Shown piece after piece: positions 9,293 through 18,708 of a stretch of 64,000 nucleotides of DNA. Within the stretch, counting starts at the first letter, position 1. Every line of letters starts with the position of its first letter. Source of the DNA: an uncultured Clostridia bacterium (GTDB lineage: Bacteria; Bacillota; Clostridia; Peptostreptococcales; Anaerovoracaceae); NCBI GenBank assembly GCA_937900415.1, contig CALCEY010000011.1:13817-77816 (forward strand), in the 5' to 3' direction. Both the position numbers and the translations under genes were made by a program. The notes beneath the pieces are model-generated. The model was not told where the DNA came from and searched no databases. It saw nothing but the letters and a program-made list of their open reading frames with translations.

Positions 9293-12200
9293 TTATTTTT
9301 CAGGCGCAGTCTTCGTTCCTCCGCCGGGAGGAGTTACAGGAGTCTGACTGCCGTTTCCATTTTCGTTATTGCCGCTGCCGTTTGAGTTTTCATCCGGATT
9401 ATCTCCGCTGTTGCCGTTAGGGTCATCTCCAGGGTTTTCGTCAGGCTCTTCTTTATCAGGCGGAAGTGCCGGAGGCTCATTCATTATCGTAACTTCTTTG
9501 CCCGGTTCGGCAGGATAACTGTCGGGATCAGGATTGTGGAGATTGCAATAGTAATGAGGAAGCTCATTTTTAATATCTCCGACCTTGCTGTTTGGAATGT
9601 AAGGCCTCATTATGCCTGACTGTGAAGATATGTTAGGACAGCTAGGTGTGGCCAGATATCCGCTGTCTGAGCATACGTCAACTGTCTTATGGACGTTATC
9701 CTCTTCCGTCGGCTGTGTTCCTGAAGTGAAATATTCACTTCGCACATGACTGCCGCTTTCTTCCGTTGCCAAAAGCCCGCTTTTGGTGTCTATTTTTACC
9801 TGAAATACATTTTCAGGTTTTCCGGAATAAGAGCCTCCTAAAGCATTTTCAATCTGTTTCATGATTTTTCCCCATAAAGCTGCTGCAATTCTCGAGTCTG
9901 TGGAAAGGTCGAGATTGGCGTCGTTGCCCATCCACAGAGCGGCGCTGTATTTAGGAGTAAATCCGCAGAACCAGATATTGTCCATTCTGTCGGTAGTTCC
10001 TGTTTTACCTCCTACAGAAGTGCCGGAGATGGCGGCAGGAGAACCTATGCCTTCGCTTACTACTGATTTGAGAAGGTCTCTCATTATCCAGGCAACGCCG
10101 GAATCGAGAACCTTTGTTTCCTTAACATCAGGTTCAAGAAGAACGTCTCCGGTTCTGGTAGTTACTTTTGTATATACGGTAGGGGATATGTGCTTTCCAT
10201 CGTTTACAAACGTCGAATAGGCACTGGCCATCTCAAGCGGGGAAATTCCGCTGGACATGCCTCCCAGTGCAAGGGCCGCCAGATTAAGATCATCGTTAGT
10301 TACAGATGATATTCCGTAGGCTTCCAAAAGGTCTGAGGAAAAGTCTACTCCCACCTGCGAAAGAATCTTTACGGCGCATACGTTTACCGACTGCTGCAAA
10401 GCACGTCTGAAAGTATAAAGTCCGGAATAACCGCGGTATGAGTTTTTAGGCCATATCTTTCCGTTTACTGTAGTAGGCTCGTCATCTACTATTGAAGCAG
10501 CTGTAATATAGTTGCCCCAAAGTTCTGCTCCCTGCTTGCCGAAGCCGTCGTCTTTGGCGGAGAAAGTCTTACCGGATTTCTCAAGCTCAAAGCTTTGCTG
10601 GAGAGCTGCCGAATATACAGACAGAGGCTTTATCGCAGAGCCCGGCTGACGAGGGGAGGTGGCTCTGTTGAATATCATTCTTCCGGTAGTCTTGCGGCCT
10701 CCGCTCATGGCTTTGACCTGGCCGGTGGCATTGTCAACGATTACCATGGCGGCCTGAGGTTGTATTACTCTTTGATTGAGAGTGAATTGATTGGTTGCAA
10801 GTCCGCCTTCTGTTTCTTCAAAGAAACCAGGGTAATCCTTGAAGAAATCTGCAGAAATGATAAGATTTCCGTCCTTATCCTTTGACTTGTAATTTTGAGG
10901 TATGCTCAGATAACCGCCGTTAATTGAGTAAAGCACGTTGTCTTCGAATATATACATGTTCTTGAATTCAACGCTGTAGTCGGTTTCTCCCTGCACGGTC
11001 GTATCATATATGTTGAGCCTTTTTCCGGCATATACTATCATAGAGCCGTCGTCGTTTTTCTTATATTCGTCAGATTTGAGTATAAATTTTCCGTCTGAAT
11101 TTATATAATTGGAATAGGCGTATAAAGTATTGCCGTTAGGTCCCTTTATATTGCCGTTTGAATCCTTGGAATATCCCGTGATGTAAGGGAAATTGCCGTT
11201 ATTGTCGAATTCCTTTTCGATTACGGACTGAGCTTGGGAGTCCATGGTTGTGTAAATTTCAAGTCCTCCGTTATACACCATCTTGCTGGCTTCTTCCTGA
11301 CTGTAGCCTGCTTCGGTAAGATCTTTGATTACAGTCTGGATGGTATAGTCTGCAAAATAGTTGGAAACGGTGTTGAGAGCGTCGATGTTTGGATTTACCA
11401 TATCTTTTATCTCGACGGCTTTTGCTTCTTCATACTCTTCATCTGTTATATAACCCTGCTCATTCATAAGGCTCAGACATGTCATCATTCTTGATTTGCA
11501 GGCGTCATTCCAGAGGTAGGCATAATCTCCGTTTTTTGCAATAAGATTAGGAGTATCGTCTGTGACTTCTGTAGAAGATACAGTCTTAACCAGAGCAAAT
11601 TCCGCAGGAGCCTGAGGAAGGGCTGCAAGTGCAGCTGATTCCGCTATTGTCAGCTCTTCTACGTCTTTTGAAAAATAAGCTTGAGCCGCTGTCTGAATAC
11701 CGAAGCCGCAGCCGAAATTTATAGTGTTGAGATAAGCCTCTAAAATTTCATTCTTTTCCAGTTCCTTTTCAAGAATTACGGCATAATAAGCTTCGGTAAT
11801 CTTTCGGCTCATACTTCTTTCAAACATCTTGTCCTCAAGATAGAGGTTTCTCGCCAGCTGCTGTGTTATCGTGCTCGTTCCGCTGACCCCGCCGCCTCTG
11901 AATACAGCGTCTTTGATGGCTCCGAATATTCTTATTATATTGAACCCGTGATGATTTCTGAAAGTTTTGTCTTCAAGAGCTATGAAAGCGTTTTGTGTAT
12001 GCTCTGGAATCTGACCGATTTCGACTATGGTTCTGTTTTGATCGCCGAAAGCCGTATCTATTATATTTCCTTCATCGTCATAGAGAACGGAACTCTGCGA
12101 AAGGAGACTGTATATGTTGTCGGTTTCTATTTTAGGCGCCTTCATTATGATAACTGCGATATAAACTATGGCGGCCAGAATTAAAGCTAAAAGTACGCAT

Positions 12201-12418
12201 ACAGTAATCTTTATAACTTTTTTTGCGGTTGATTTTGAAGATGGCTTTCTTTTATTTTCTGAACTTTCGCTGTTATTTTCATTTTTCTTCTTTGAGGCAG
12301 AATTTCGTCTTTTTTTAGAAGAAGCGTCTTTCTTTTTCTTTGTCCGGGATCTTGACCTATGAGTGACTTCTTCACTGATATTTTCAATTGAATTATTTAA
12401 ATCGTCATAATTGCTCAA
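9293..12418 (-). CDS. Bifunctional class A penicillin-binding protein (PBP1A type)
   Basis: Polymerises and cross-links peptidoglycan at the outer face of the membrane. A long basic Ser/Lys/Arg-rich cytosolic N-terminus (about 65 residues) precedes one transmembrane helix (about 68-92). The GT51 transglycosylase domain has EDKTFRNHHG and GTSTITQQLARN. The transpeptidase domain has the SxxK site in PGSAIKP (about residue 593), SVN (about 676) and KTGTT (about 805). The C-terminal 80 residues are Pro/Gly/Asn/Asp-rich low complexity. At 1041 residues it is on the long side for the class, because of an insert between the two domains and the tail. The start is a TTG with GAGGGTGA upstream. Confidence 0.95.
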   Translation of the reverse strand: MSNYDDLNNSIENISEEVTHRSRSRTKKKKDASSKKRRNSASKKKNENNSESSENKRKPSSKSTAKKVIKITVCVLLALILAAIVYIAVIIMKAPKIETDNIYSLLSQSSVLYDDEGNIIDTAFGDQNRTIVEIGQIPEHTQNAFIALEDKTFRNHHGFNIIRIFGAIKDAVFRGGGVSGTSTITQQLARNLYLEDKMFERSMSRKITEAYYAVILEKELEKNEILEAYLNTINFGCGFGIQTAAQAYFSKDVEELTIAESAALAALPQAPAEFALVKTVSSTEVTDDTPNLIAKNGDYAYLWNDACKSRMMTCLSLMNEQGYITDEEYEEAKAVEIKDMVNPNIDALNTVSNYFADYTIQTVIKDLTEAGYSQEEASKMVYNGGLEIYTTMDSQAQSVIEKEFDNNGNFPYITGYSKDSNGNIKGPNGNTLYAYSNYINSDGKFILKSDEYKKNDDGSMIVYAGKRLNIYDTTVQGETDYSVEFKNMYIFEDNVLYSINGGYLSIPQNYKSKDKDGNLIISADFFKDYPGFFEETEGGLATNQFTLNQRVIQPQAAMVIVDNATGQVKAMSGGRKTTGRMIFNRATSPRQPGSAIKPLSVYSAALQQSFELEKSGKTFSAKDDGFGKQGAELWGNYITAASIVDDEPTTVNGKIWPKNSYRGYSGLYTFRRALQQSVNVCAVKILSQVGVDFSSDLLEAYGISSVTNDDLNLAALALGGMSSGISPLEMASAYSTFVNDGKHISPTVYTKVTTRTGDVLLEPDVKETKVLDSGVAWIMRDLLKSVVSEGIGSPAAISGTSVGGKTGTTDRMDNIWFCGFTPKYSAALWMGNDANLDLSTDSRIAAALWGKIMKQIENALGGSYSGKPENVFQVKIDTKSGLLATEESGSHVRSEYFTSGTQPTEEDNVHKTVDVCSDSGYLATPSCPNISSQSGIMRPYIPNSKVGDIKNELPHYYCNLHNPDPDSYPAEPGKEVTIMNEPPALPPDKEEPDENPGDDPNGNSGDNPDENSNGSGNNENGNGSQTPVTPPGGGTKTAPEK

Positions 12419-12501
12419 ACTATCACCCTCTTTCTGTCGTAATTAAATAATATTATACCGCAAAGCAAACATATCCGCAGTGATTCAGTGAACTATACAT
12501 T

Positions 12502-12540
12502 GCGGCAACGCCGAACAATATAATATCAAGTTTATTATAA
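12502..12540 (-). repeat. Dispersed short repeat, copy 1
   Basis: Read on the plus strand it begins GCGGCAACGCCGAACAATAT and ends TTTATTATAA. CGGC-AAC-GCCG can form a small hairpin. Read on the minus strand the unit starts with TATAAT and ends in the GC-rich palindrome, like a -10 box followed by a short 5' leader. Near-identical units lie at 12584-12621 and, over 22 bases, at the window end. Confidence 0.75.
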
Positions 12541-12583
12541 AGCCCTGCGGTTAATCAAACGGCGTTTCAATGGCCGCTTCCTT

Positions 12584-12621
12584 GCGGCAAAGCCAAACAA
12601 TATAATATCAAATTTATTATA
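12584..12621 (-). repeat. Dispersed short repeat, copy 2
   Basis: This copy differs from copy 1 at only a few positions (GCGGCAAAGCCAAACAATAT, then the same AT-rich tail ending TTTATTATA). It is in the same orientation, 82 bases away, upstream of the PBP gene. Confidence 0.75.
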
Positions 12622-12772
12622 CCATATTTAAAATATAAAGTTAAGAAATATTATGCGATAATCGGCTGAAAACCGTTCTTTTTAAAAAAATGAAATTCAT
12701 TGAAATAAAACATCAAATGGAATATAATGTAAATGGTTTGGCCTTGTAAGAGGATAGGAGGATTACTTTGCT

Positions 12773-14881
12773 GTGAGGCGCAAACTTTTTTTGTTTACCA
12801 TAATTACAATTTTTTCCCTGACCGCCGCAGATTATGCCGGGATACGGCTTTACGACAATTTTCCTGAGGATATGCTTGGAAAACAAATTTTTTATGAAGG
12901 AACGGTAACGGGTATAGAGCGATGGGATGAGGATGGTCTTTCAGTTAAGGTGAGAGTAGAGTATGCTGACGGAAAAAAGCTTGAAAATAGCTGCTTCCTT
13001 TTGCTCAGTATGTACGGAGAAAAAGAAAAGCCATGGAAGCTATGGCAGGGGAAAATCGGCTTTAAATGTGCTGCCGATCTTGCGGCAGAGGCCGGAAATC
13101 CGGGATGCTTCAGCTACAGACGGCACCTGTTAAGCGAGGGAATAACTGCTGTAGGGAGCGCAAAGGATTTCAAGCTGCTGGAGGAAAACGATTCGCCGCT
13201 CCGTATGATGCAGAAGAAGCTGACAGAGCTTAAATATATGTTTGCCGAATCTCTTTCGGAGGAGACGAGGGGAATAATTATGGGTATGGTTTTCGGAGAC
13301 ACATCATTTCTTGACGAAGATATATATGAAGCTTTCAGGAATAACGGAACGGCTCATGTTCTGGCTGTAAGCGGTCTGCATGTGGGAATCGTGTACGGTA
13401 TTATTAAGAAAGCCGCAGGAAAACGTCAGTCACTGATTTCCCTGTTCATTTCATGCGCTCTTCTTTTCATTTACTGCTTTCTCAGCGCTTTCAGCGTTTC
13501 CGCAATGAGAGCCGCCTATATGATAATGCTTTCGGCATGGGGAAGCTACAGGGACAGGAGATATGACATGCTCACTGCTGCCGCATTTACGGCGCTGATA
13601 TTTATTACATTCAATCCATATATTGTTTTCAATACGGGGTTTCAGATGTCATTTATGGCAGTTTGCTCGATAGGCTTTTTCATGAAACGTCTTCCGCCTA
13701 AAATACCAGATGCAGCAGCAATCATGCTGGCAGCAAATATCGGACTTGTACCGTATCAGATATATGTATTCAACTGGTTTTCCTATTCTTCTTTTATCGC
13801 CAACATACCTGTTGTTTATCTGGCTGGAATTACTGTTCCATTGGGTGTAATTCATTTTATAACGTATAGTCTGGCAGGGGAGACGAAGCTCCTTTCTGTA
13901 TTGACAGATTCGCTGGCCTATCTCATAACAAAAGTAAACGAATTTCTTTCTTTCGGCGGAAGAGGAGGCTGTGACATGGTAAGTCCGCCCTTATGGCTGC
14001 TGCTGTTTGCATATTTAACCATATTTTTTCTTGCGTCAGAGCAGATGGAAATAATGAGGCTGAGAAAAGAACGGGGGAAAATTATGGCAGTCGTCGGCAT
14101 GTTTTTTATATTTGCGTTGTTCATAAAGAGCGCATCTTTTATGCCGATAAGAAACAGCGATTTGGTTTTTGTGGACGTAGGGCAGGGGGACTGCCTTCAT
14201 ATACAGGAGAAGGAGACTGATATTCTCATAGACGGAGGCGGCAAAACGGGTTATAATGTAGGGAAAAATACGCTGAAGCCCTATCTGCTTAAAAACGGAG
14301 TGAGAAAAATAGATTTGGCTCTTGCCACGCATCTTCATACAGACCATTTTAAAGGGCTTGAAGAGCTGAAAGAGGAGGGAATGATTAAAAGACTTGAGAC
14401 GGGTGTGACGGCGGGAAAAATTTTTGAAATTTCAGAGGATGTAGCGATAGAAACTCTCTGGCCTCTTTCACTTGAAGACGATCCGAATCAGGATGAAAAC
14501 AGAAGCTGTTCAGTATTTATGGTTTATTTCAAAGGTTTTAAGATATTGGTCACAGGCGATTTGGACAGTGAAGGCGAACGGAAAATGGTTGAATTTTATC
14601 ACGGAAGCGGCAGACTGAGAGCCGATATACTTAAGATAAGCCATCACGGAAGCAAGACAGGTACGTCGGAGGAGCTGCTTCTTGATGTCATGCCTGAGTA
14701 TGCGGTAATACAGGTGGGTAAAAACAATTATGGCCATCCTGATGCTAAAATTATTGAAAAATGTCGTGAAAAAGGTATAATAGTATTGAGAAACGATACC
14801 CATGGAGCCGTGGGATTTTCTTTTGAAAAGGGAGAAATACGGCACTGTGAGATGAAAAAACCGGAGACAGAGGCGAAGTAG
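12773..14881 (+). CDS. comEC: ComEC/Rec2-family DNA uptake channel
   Basis: ComEC forms the inner-membrane channel for single-stranded DNA in natural transformation. An N-terminal membrane helix and OB-like DUF4131 region (about 1-130) precede the Competence domain with HVLAVSGLHVGIVYG and many hydrophobic helices (about 165-470). A C-terminal metallo-beta-lactamase-like domain follows, with FVDVGQGDC, THLHTDHFKG (about residue 519) and SHHGSKTG. The start is GTG at 12773 with AGGAGG 11 bases upstream. At 702 residues it is near the normal length. No comEA is visible before it. Whether the cell is competent cannot be judged from this gene alone. Confidence 0.93.
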   Translation: MRRKLFLFTIITIFSLTAADYAGIRLYDNFPEDMLGKQIFYEGTVTGIERWDEDGLSVKVRVEYADGKKLENSCFLLLSMYGEKEKPWKLWQGKIGFKCAADLAAEAGNPGCFSYRRHLLSEGITAVGSAKDFKLLEENDSPLRMMQKKLTELKYMFAESLSEETRGIIMGMVFGDTSFLDEDIYEAFRNNGTAHVLAVSGLHVGIVYGIIKKAAGKRQSLISLFISCALLFIYCFLSAFSVSAMRAAYMIMLSAWGSYRDRRYDMLTAAAFTALIFITFNPYIVFNTGFQMSFMAVCSIGFFMKRLPPKIPDAAAIMLAANIGLVPYQIYVFNWFSYSSFIANIPVVYLAGITVPLGVIHFITYSLAGETKLLSVLTDSLAYLITKVNEFLSFGGRGGCDMVSPPLWLLLFAYLTIFFLASEQMEIMRLRKERGKIMAVVGMFFIFALFIKSASFMPIRNSDLVFVDVGQGDCLHIQEKETDILIDGGGKTGYNVGKNTLKPYLLKNGVRKIDLALATHLHTDHFKGLEELKEEGMIKRLETGVTAGKIFEISEDVAIETLWPLSLEDDPNQDENRSCSVFMVYFKGFKILVTGDLDSEGERKMVEFYHGSGRLRADILKISHHGSKTGTSEELLLDVMPEYAVIQVGKNNYGHPDAKIIEKCREKGIIVLRNDTHGAVGFSFEKGEIRHCEMKKPETEAK

Positions 14882-14884
14882 ATT

Positions 14885-15946
14885 ATGGCTTATAAGGCGT
14901 ACAATCAGGCTAAAACGGAACATGCATTTCAGGCGTTTCATAAGGATATGGCCCGGGGGGATTTTCCTCCAGTGATATTCATGTACGGCGAAGAAGAATA
15001 TCTTACAGAGTGGGCGTGCAGGTCGCTGGCGGAAAAATTTACCGATGAGGCTATGCGGGATATGGATTTTGTAAAGCTAAGCGGAGATGAGTGTTCCTCC
15101 GACATGATACTCGAGGCTTGCAATACGTTTTCCGTGTTTTCGGAGCGCCGTGTGATCTGGGTAAGCGGATTTGCTCCGCTGGTTAAAAAGTCCGTCAAAG
15201 GCTTCGGCGAAGAAGAAAGGCGAAAAATTACGGAGTATATTGATAATCCCAACGATAGAGCTATTCTTGTTTTTTCCTGCGTCAGGCCGGATGAAAGCGG
15301 CAGTCTTGTAAAATTTCTGAAAAAATATTGCAGATGCTATAATTTCACGGGACTTGACAGTGCGCAGCTTATGGCCTTTGCCGGCAAGAGATTTAAAGCT
15401 GCGGGAATTGAAATAAGCAGGACGGATTTAAAATATTTCATAGATGAAACCGGATATTTCAACAGAGAAAGCGAATACAGGATATACAATCTTGAAAACG
15501 ATATAAAGAAGATAATCGCATACAGCGGAGGAGGCGCGGTTTCTCAGGAAGATATAGACCAAACTCTCCACGGAGATATGGATAGGTTTGCATTTAATTT
15601 TCTTGACGCAATCAGCGCAGACAGAAAAGAGACTGCCTTTCGGCTTCTTCATAATATGTTGGGCAGCGGCGGGGAAATATTTTCTCTTCTTGGACTTTTA
15701 ATCAATCAGTTTGAGCTGATGTATGAGGTTAAGGAATTTAAAGACGACGGCGTGCCGGCGGAAGAAATTGCAAAACGTCTTAAGGTAAACGGCTACAGAG
15801 TAAAAAAAGCGGCTTCGGCGGCAGACAGGTTCAGCACAGCTAAGCTTTCAGAAACGCTCAGCCGTCTTTATGAAATTGACAGAAATATTAAAACTGGAGC
15901 TATGGATGGAATTTTAGCCCTTGAAATGTTAATCGGAAGGATATAA
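14885..15946 (+). CDS. holA: DNA polymerase III subunit delta
   Basis: The delta subunit opens the beta clamp during clamp loading. FMYGEEEYLTEW (a degenerate P-loop-like start of the family), the AAA-like fold and the C-terminal region (FSLLGLLINQFELMYEVKE) match HolA. At 353 residues it is full length. It follows comEC by 3 bases, the usual comEC-holA order in Firmicutes; rpsT, the usual next gene, is missing here. Confidence 0.93.
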   Translation: MAYKAYNQAKTEHAFQAFHKDMARGDFPPVIFMYGEEEYLTEWACRSLAEKFTDEAMRDMDFVKLSGDECSSDMILEACNTFSVFSERRVIWVSGFAPLVKKSVKGFGEEERRKITEYIDNPNDRAILVFSCVRPDESGSLVKFLKKYCRCYNFTGLDSAQLMAFAGKRFKAAGIEISRTDLKYFIDETGYFNRESEYRIYNLENDIKKIIAYSGGGAVSQEDIDQTLHGDMDRFAFNFLDAISADRKETAFRLLHNMLGSGGEIFSLLGLLINQFELMYEVKEFKDDGVPAEEIAKRLKVNGYRVKKAASAADRFSTAKLSETLSRLYEIDRNIKTGAMDGILALEMLIGRI

Positions 15947-15949
15947 ATT

Positions 15950-16861
15950 ATGTCGAAACAGGTAAAAGCAGACGGAATTCTCGTATTAGTCACTATGTGC
16001 TGGGGCGTTTCCTATCTGTTGGTGGATATAAGCCTACTTGAACTTGACCCGTTTACACTTAACGCTTTCAGGTTTCTGGGAGCTTTTGCCATCGCCGCGC
16101 TGTTTTCATGGAACAAGCTGCGCGGAGTAAATAAGGCCACTTTAAGGTACAGCCTTCTTGTAGGGGTTGCTTTGTTTTTTGTATATATAGGAACTACTTT
16201 CGGAGTAAAATATACTACGCTTTCAAACGCAGGCTTCCTCTGCGCGCTGACGGTGGTATTCACCCCGATAATAAACTGGCTGATATTTAAAAAGACGCCG
16301 GACAGGAAGCTGAGCTTCGTTGTCATAGTATGCTTTATAGGAATCGCCTTGATGACGCTGGGAGATGACTTCTCCATAAATATGGCCAACCTTAAGGGTG
16401 ATTTGTTATGTATAATGTGCGCTTTATGCTATGCGGCGGATTTACTGTTTACAGAAAAAGCAGTTTTGAAGGAAGAGGTAGACGCCTATCAGCTTGGCGT
16501 ATTCCAGCTGGGAGTTACGGGAATTCTGAATCTGGTGATGGCTTTTGTATCTGAGAAGCCTCGATTTCCGGAAACGGCCGAGGTTTGGGGTTCGGTCGTA
16601 TTCCTTGCTGTATTTTGTACAGGAGTGGCTTTTGTACTTCAGCCGATAGCTCAGCAATATACTACGGCATCCCATGTTGGCGTTATATTTACCCTTGAAC
16701 CGGTATTTGCTGCTGTAGTAGCATTTTTCTTTGCAGGAGAAGTATTGTCGTTTAAAGCGTATATCGGAGCTTTTCTGATGATGGCAAGCATATTTGTAAT
16801 GGAAACAGACTTTAAAAAATTGGGCAAAAAGAAAGAAATTGAGGAGGAACGACAACAGTGA
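15950..16861 (+). CDS. EamA/DMT-superfamily transporter
   Basis: A drug/metabolite transporter-type membrane protein with about ten hydrophobic helices in two EamA repeats (about 8-145 and 155-290). The first repeat has GVSYLLVDISLLELDPF and the second VLQPIAQQYTTASHVGVIF. The substrate cannot be told from sequence; exporters of amino acids or metabolites are common in the family. It starts 3 bases after holA and overlaps the next gene by 4 bases, so it is in the same transcript as the hydrogenase genes below. Confidence 0.88.
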   Translation: MSKQVKADGILVLVTMCWGVSYLLVDISLLELDPFTLNAFRFLGAFAIAALFSWNKLRGVNKATLRYSLLVGVALFFVYIGTTFGVKYTTLSNAGFLCALTVVFTPIINWLIFKKTPDRKLSFVVIVCFIGIALMTLGDDFSINMANLKGDLLCIMCALCYAADLLFTEKAVLKEEVDAYQLGVFQLGVTGILNLVMAFVSEKPRFPETAEVWGSVVFLAVFCTGVAFVLQPIAQQYTTASHVGVIFTLEPVFAAVVAFFFAGEVLSFKAYIGAFLMMASIFVMETDFKKLGKKKEIEEERQQ

Positions 16862-18708
16862 ACAGACTTTTTATCAAGTCGCAGGATATCGTTCAGAAAA
16901 CGGTAGAAGGACTGCATAAGGATTTGGAAAGAAGAATTATTGCGAGTCCGCCGGGACAGTGTCCCGTAGATATGACAGCATCTTTTTTAAGATTGTGTCA
17001 TTCACAGAGCTGCGGAAAATGTGTGCCGTGCCGAGTAGGTCTCGGCCAGCTGCAGCTTATAATAGATCGTATTTTAAACATGAATACAGATTCAAAGATG
17101 GAGGATATAGATCTTCTTGAAAAGACAGCCAAGGCAATAAGCGTTTCGGCAGACTGTGCCATAGGCTCAGAGGCGGCCAATATGGTGCTCAGAGGACTAA
17201 AGGGCTACAGAAAGGATTTTGAGTCGCATATAAAAAATCATACTTGTGCTCTCAGCATAAGAACTCAGGCTCAGCCGGTGCCTTGCGTGGCCATGTGTCC
17301 GGCCGGGGTCGACGTACCCGGATACATATCGCTGCTTAAAGCAGGAAGGTATGACGACGCTGTTAAACTGATAAGGAAAGATAATCCTTTCCCTACGGTT
17401 TGCGCGCTGATATGCGAACATCCTTGCGAGGGAAGATGCAGGAGAACGTTGGTAGACGCGCCTGTGAATATAAGAGGTCTTAAGCGTTATGCAGTGGACA
17501 ATTGCGGAGATGTGCCGGTTCCTTCCAAGATGGATGATACCGGTAAGAAGATAGCCGTAATAGGAGGAGGTCCGTCGGGGCTTTCCGCCGCTTATTTTCT
17601 GTCCATAATGGGACATAACGTTACAATATTTGAAAAACGTTCTCAGCTCGGAGGAATGCTCAGATACGGAATTCCAAGCTACAGACTGCCGAGAGAACGG
17701 CTCCAGTGGGATATAGACGCAATACTTTCAACAGGCGTAGAATGTAGGATGGATTACGACGTTTCCACTCCCGAAGCCATTGAGGAAATAAGAAATAATT
17801 ATGATGCTACGTACATTTCCATAGGATCCCATAACGCTAAGGATATAGGTATTCAGGGAGAATATGCAAAGGGCGTTATTCCTGCTGTAGAAATGCTCAG
17901 AGGAATAGGCGACGACGCAAAGCCTGACTTTGAGGGTAAGTCTGTAGTCGTTATAGGCGGAGGCAATGTGGCTATGGACGTTGCAAGAACGGCAAAACGT
18001 CTGGGCGCCGATGAAGTAACGATAGTCTACAGAAGAAGAAGAGAGGATATGACGGCTCTGGCAGATGAAATAGACGGAGCCATAGCTGAAGGCTGCAGTC
18101 TGTTCCAGCTTAAGGCTCCTTCCAGAATAGAAACAGATAAGGCCGGTAACGTCAGAGCTTTATGGGTAAAGCCACAGATTGTAGGTAAAGCGGATAAGAG
18201 CGGACGTCCTAAGCCTGTGGATTCATCGGAGGCCGAAGAAAAGCTTTCGTGTCAGATTATAATTTCGGCTATAGGTCAGGCGACTGACATTCAGTTCTTT
18301 GAAGATTACGGAATACCTGTATTCAGAGGCAATATAAAGGCCGGAAAGAACAGCGTTGTAGACGCTAATCACGGAACTTATGCGGGAGGAGACTGTGTAA
18401 CGGGGCCTTCGACCGTAATAAATGCAGTAGCCGCCGGAAAAGTAGCTGCCGCAAACATAGACTCATATCTTGGTTTTAATCACGAGATTGAAGTTGACGT
18501 GGATATTCCTCTGCCTGATATAGCAGACCTCACTCCGAGAGGAAGAGTAGAGATGAGAGAGCGTTATGCGAAGCTCAGAGGCAGCGACTTTAATGAGATA
18601 GAATACGGAATGACCTACGAAGAGGCGATGCATGAGGCTTCAAGATGTATGCGCTGCGATTATCATGGCTTCGGTTCTTTCAGAGGAGGGAGACATAATA
18701 AATGGTAA
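16858..18708 (+). CDS. Fe-S/flavin oxidoreductase: NuoF-type cluster domain fused to GltD-like subunit, partner of the [FeFe] hydrogenase
   Basis: The N-terminal 120 residues resemble only the C-terminal [4Fe-4S] domain of NuoF/HydB: C52-x2-C55-x2-C58 and C100. The NuoF FMN/NADH-binding domain is absent. The rest (about 135-616) is a glutamate-synthase small-subunit-like oxidoreductase. It has cysteine-rich segments (VPCVAMCPAG, CALICEHPCEGRC), a FAD-binding GGGPSGLSAAYF, an NAD(P)-binding VIGGGNVAMDVARTAKRLGA and a C-terminal TYAGGDCVTGPSTVINAVAAG. The GTG start has GGAGGAAC 7 bases upstream. It overlaps hydA by 7 bases. The likely role is moving electrons between NAD(P)H, through flavin and clusters, and the hydrogenase; direction and partner are inference. 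Confidence 0.85.
   Translation: MNRLFIKSQDIVQKTVEGLHKDLERRIIASPPGQCPVDMTASFLRLCHSQSCGKCVPCRVGLGQLQLIIDRILNMNTDSKMEDIDLLEKTAKAISVSADCAIGSEAANMVLRGLKGYRKDFESHIKNHTCALSIRTQAQPVPCVAMCPAGVDVPGYISLLKAGRYDDAVKLIRKDNPFPTVCALICEHPCEGRCRRTLVDAPVNIRGLKRYAVDNCGDVPVPSKMDDTGKKIAVIGGGPSGLSAAYFLSIMGHNVTIFEKRSQLGGMLRYGIPSYRLPRERLQWDIDAILSTGVECRMDYDVSTPEAIEEIRNNYDATYISIGSHNAKDIGIQGEYAKGVIPAVEMLRGIGDDAKPDFEGKSVVVIGGGNVAMDVARTAKRLGADEVTIVYRRRREDMTALADEIDGAIAEGCSLFQLKAPSRIETDKAGNVRALWVKPQIVGKADKSGRPKPVDSSEAEEKLSCQIIISAIGQATDIQFFEDYGIPVFRGNIKAGKNSVVDANHGTYAGGDCVTGPSTVINAVAAGKVAAANIDSYLGFNHEIEVDVDIPLPDIADLTPRGRVEMRERYAKLRGSDFNEIEYGMTYEEAMHEASRCMRCDYHGFGSFRGGRHNKW

Larger units (their letters stand above)
12419..12772. 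other. Intergenic control region between divergent PBP and comEC genes
   Basis: This gap holds two copies of a short repeat (12502-12540 and 12584-12621, listed separately). It also holds a TATAAT-like hexamer on the minus strand near 12455 that could serve the PBP gene, and an AT-rich stretch before comEC. I see no convincing open frame. Confidence 0.5.
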
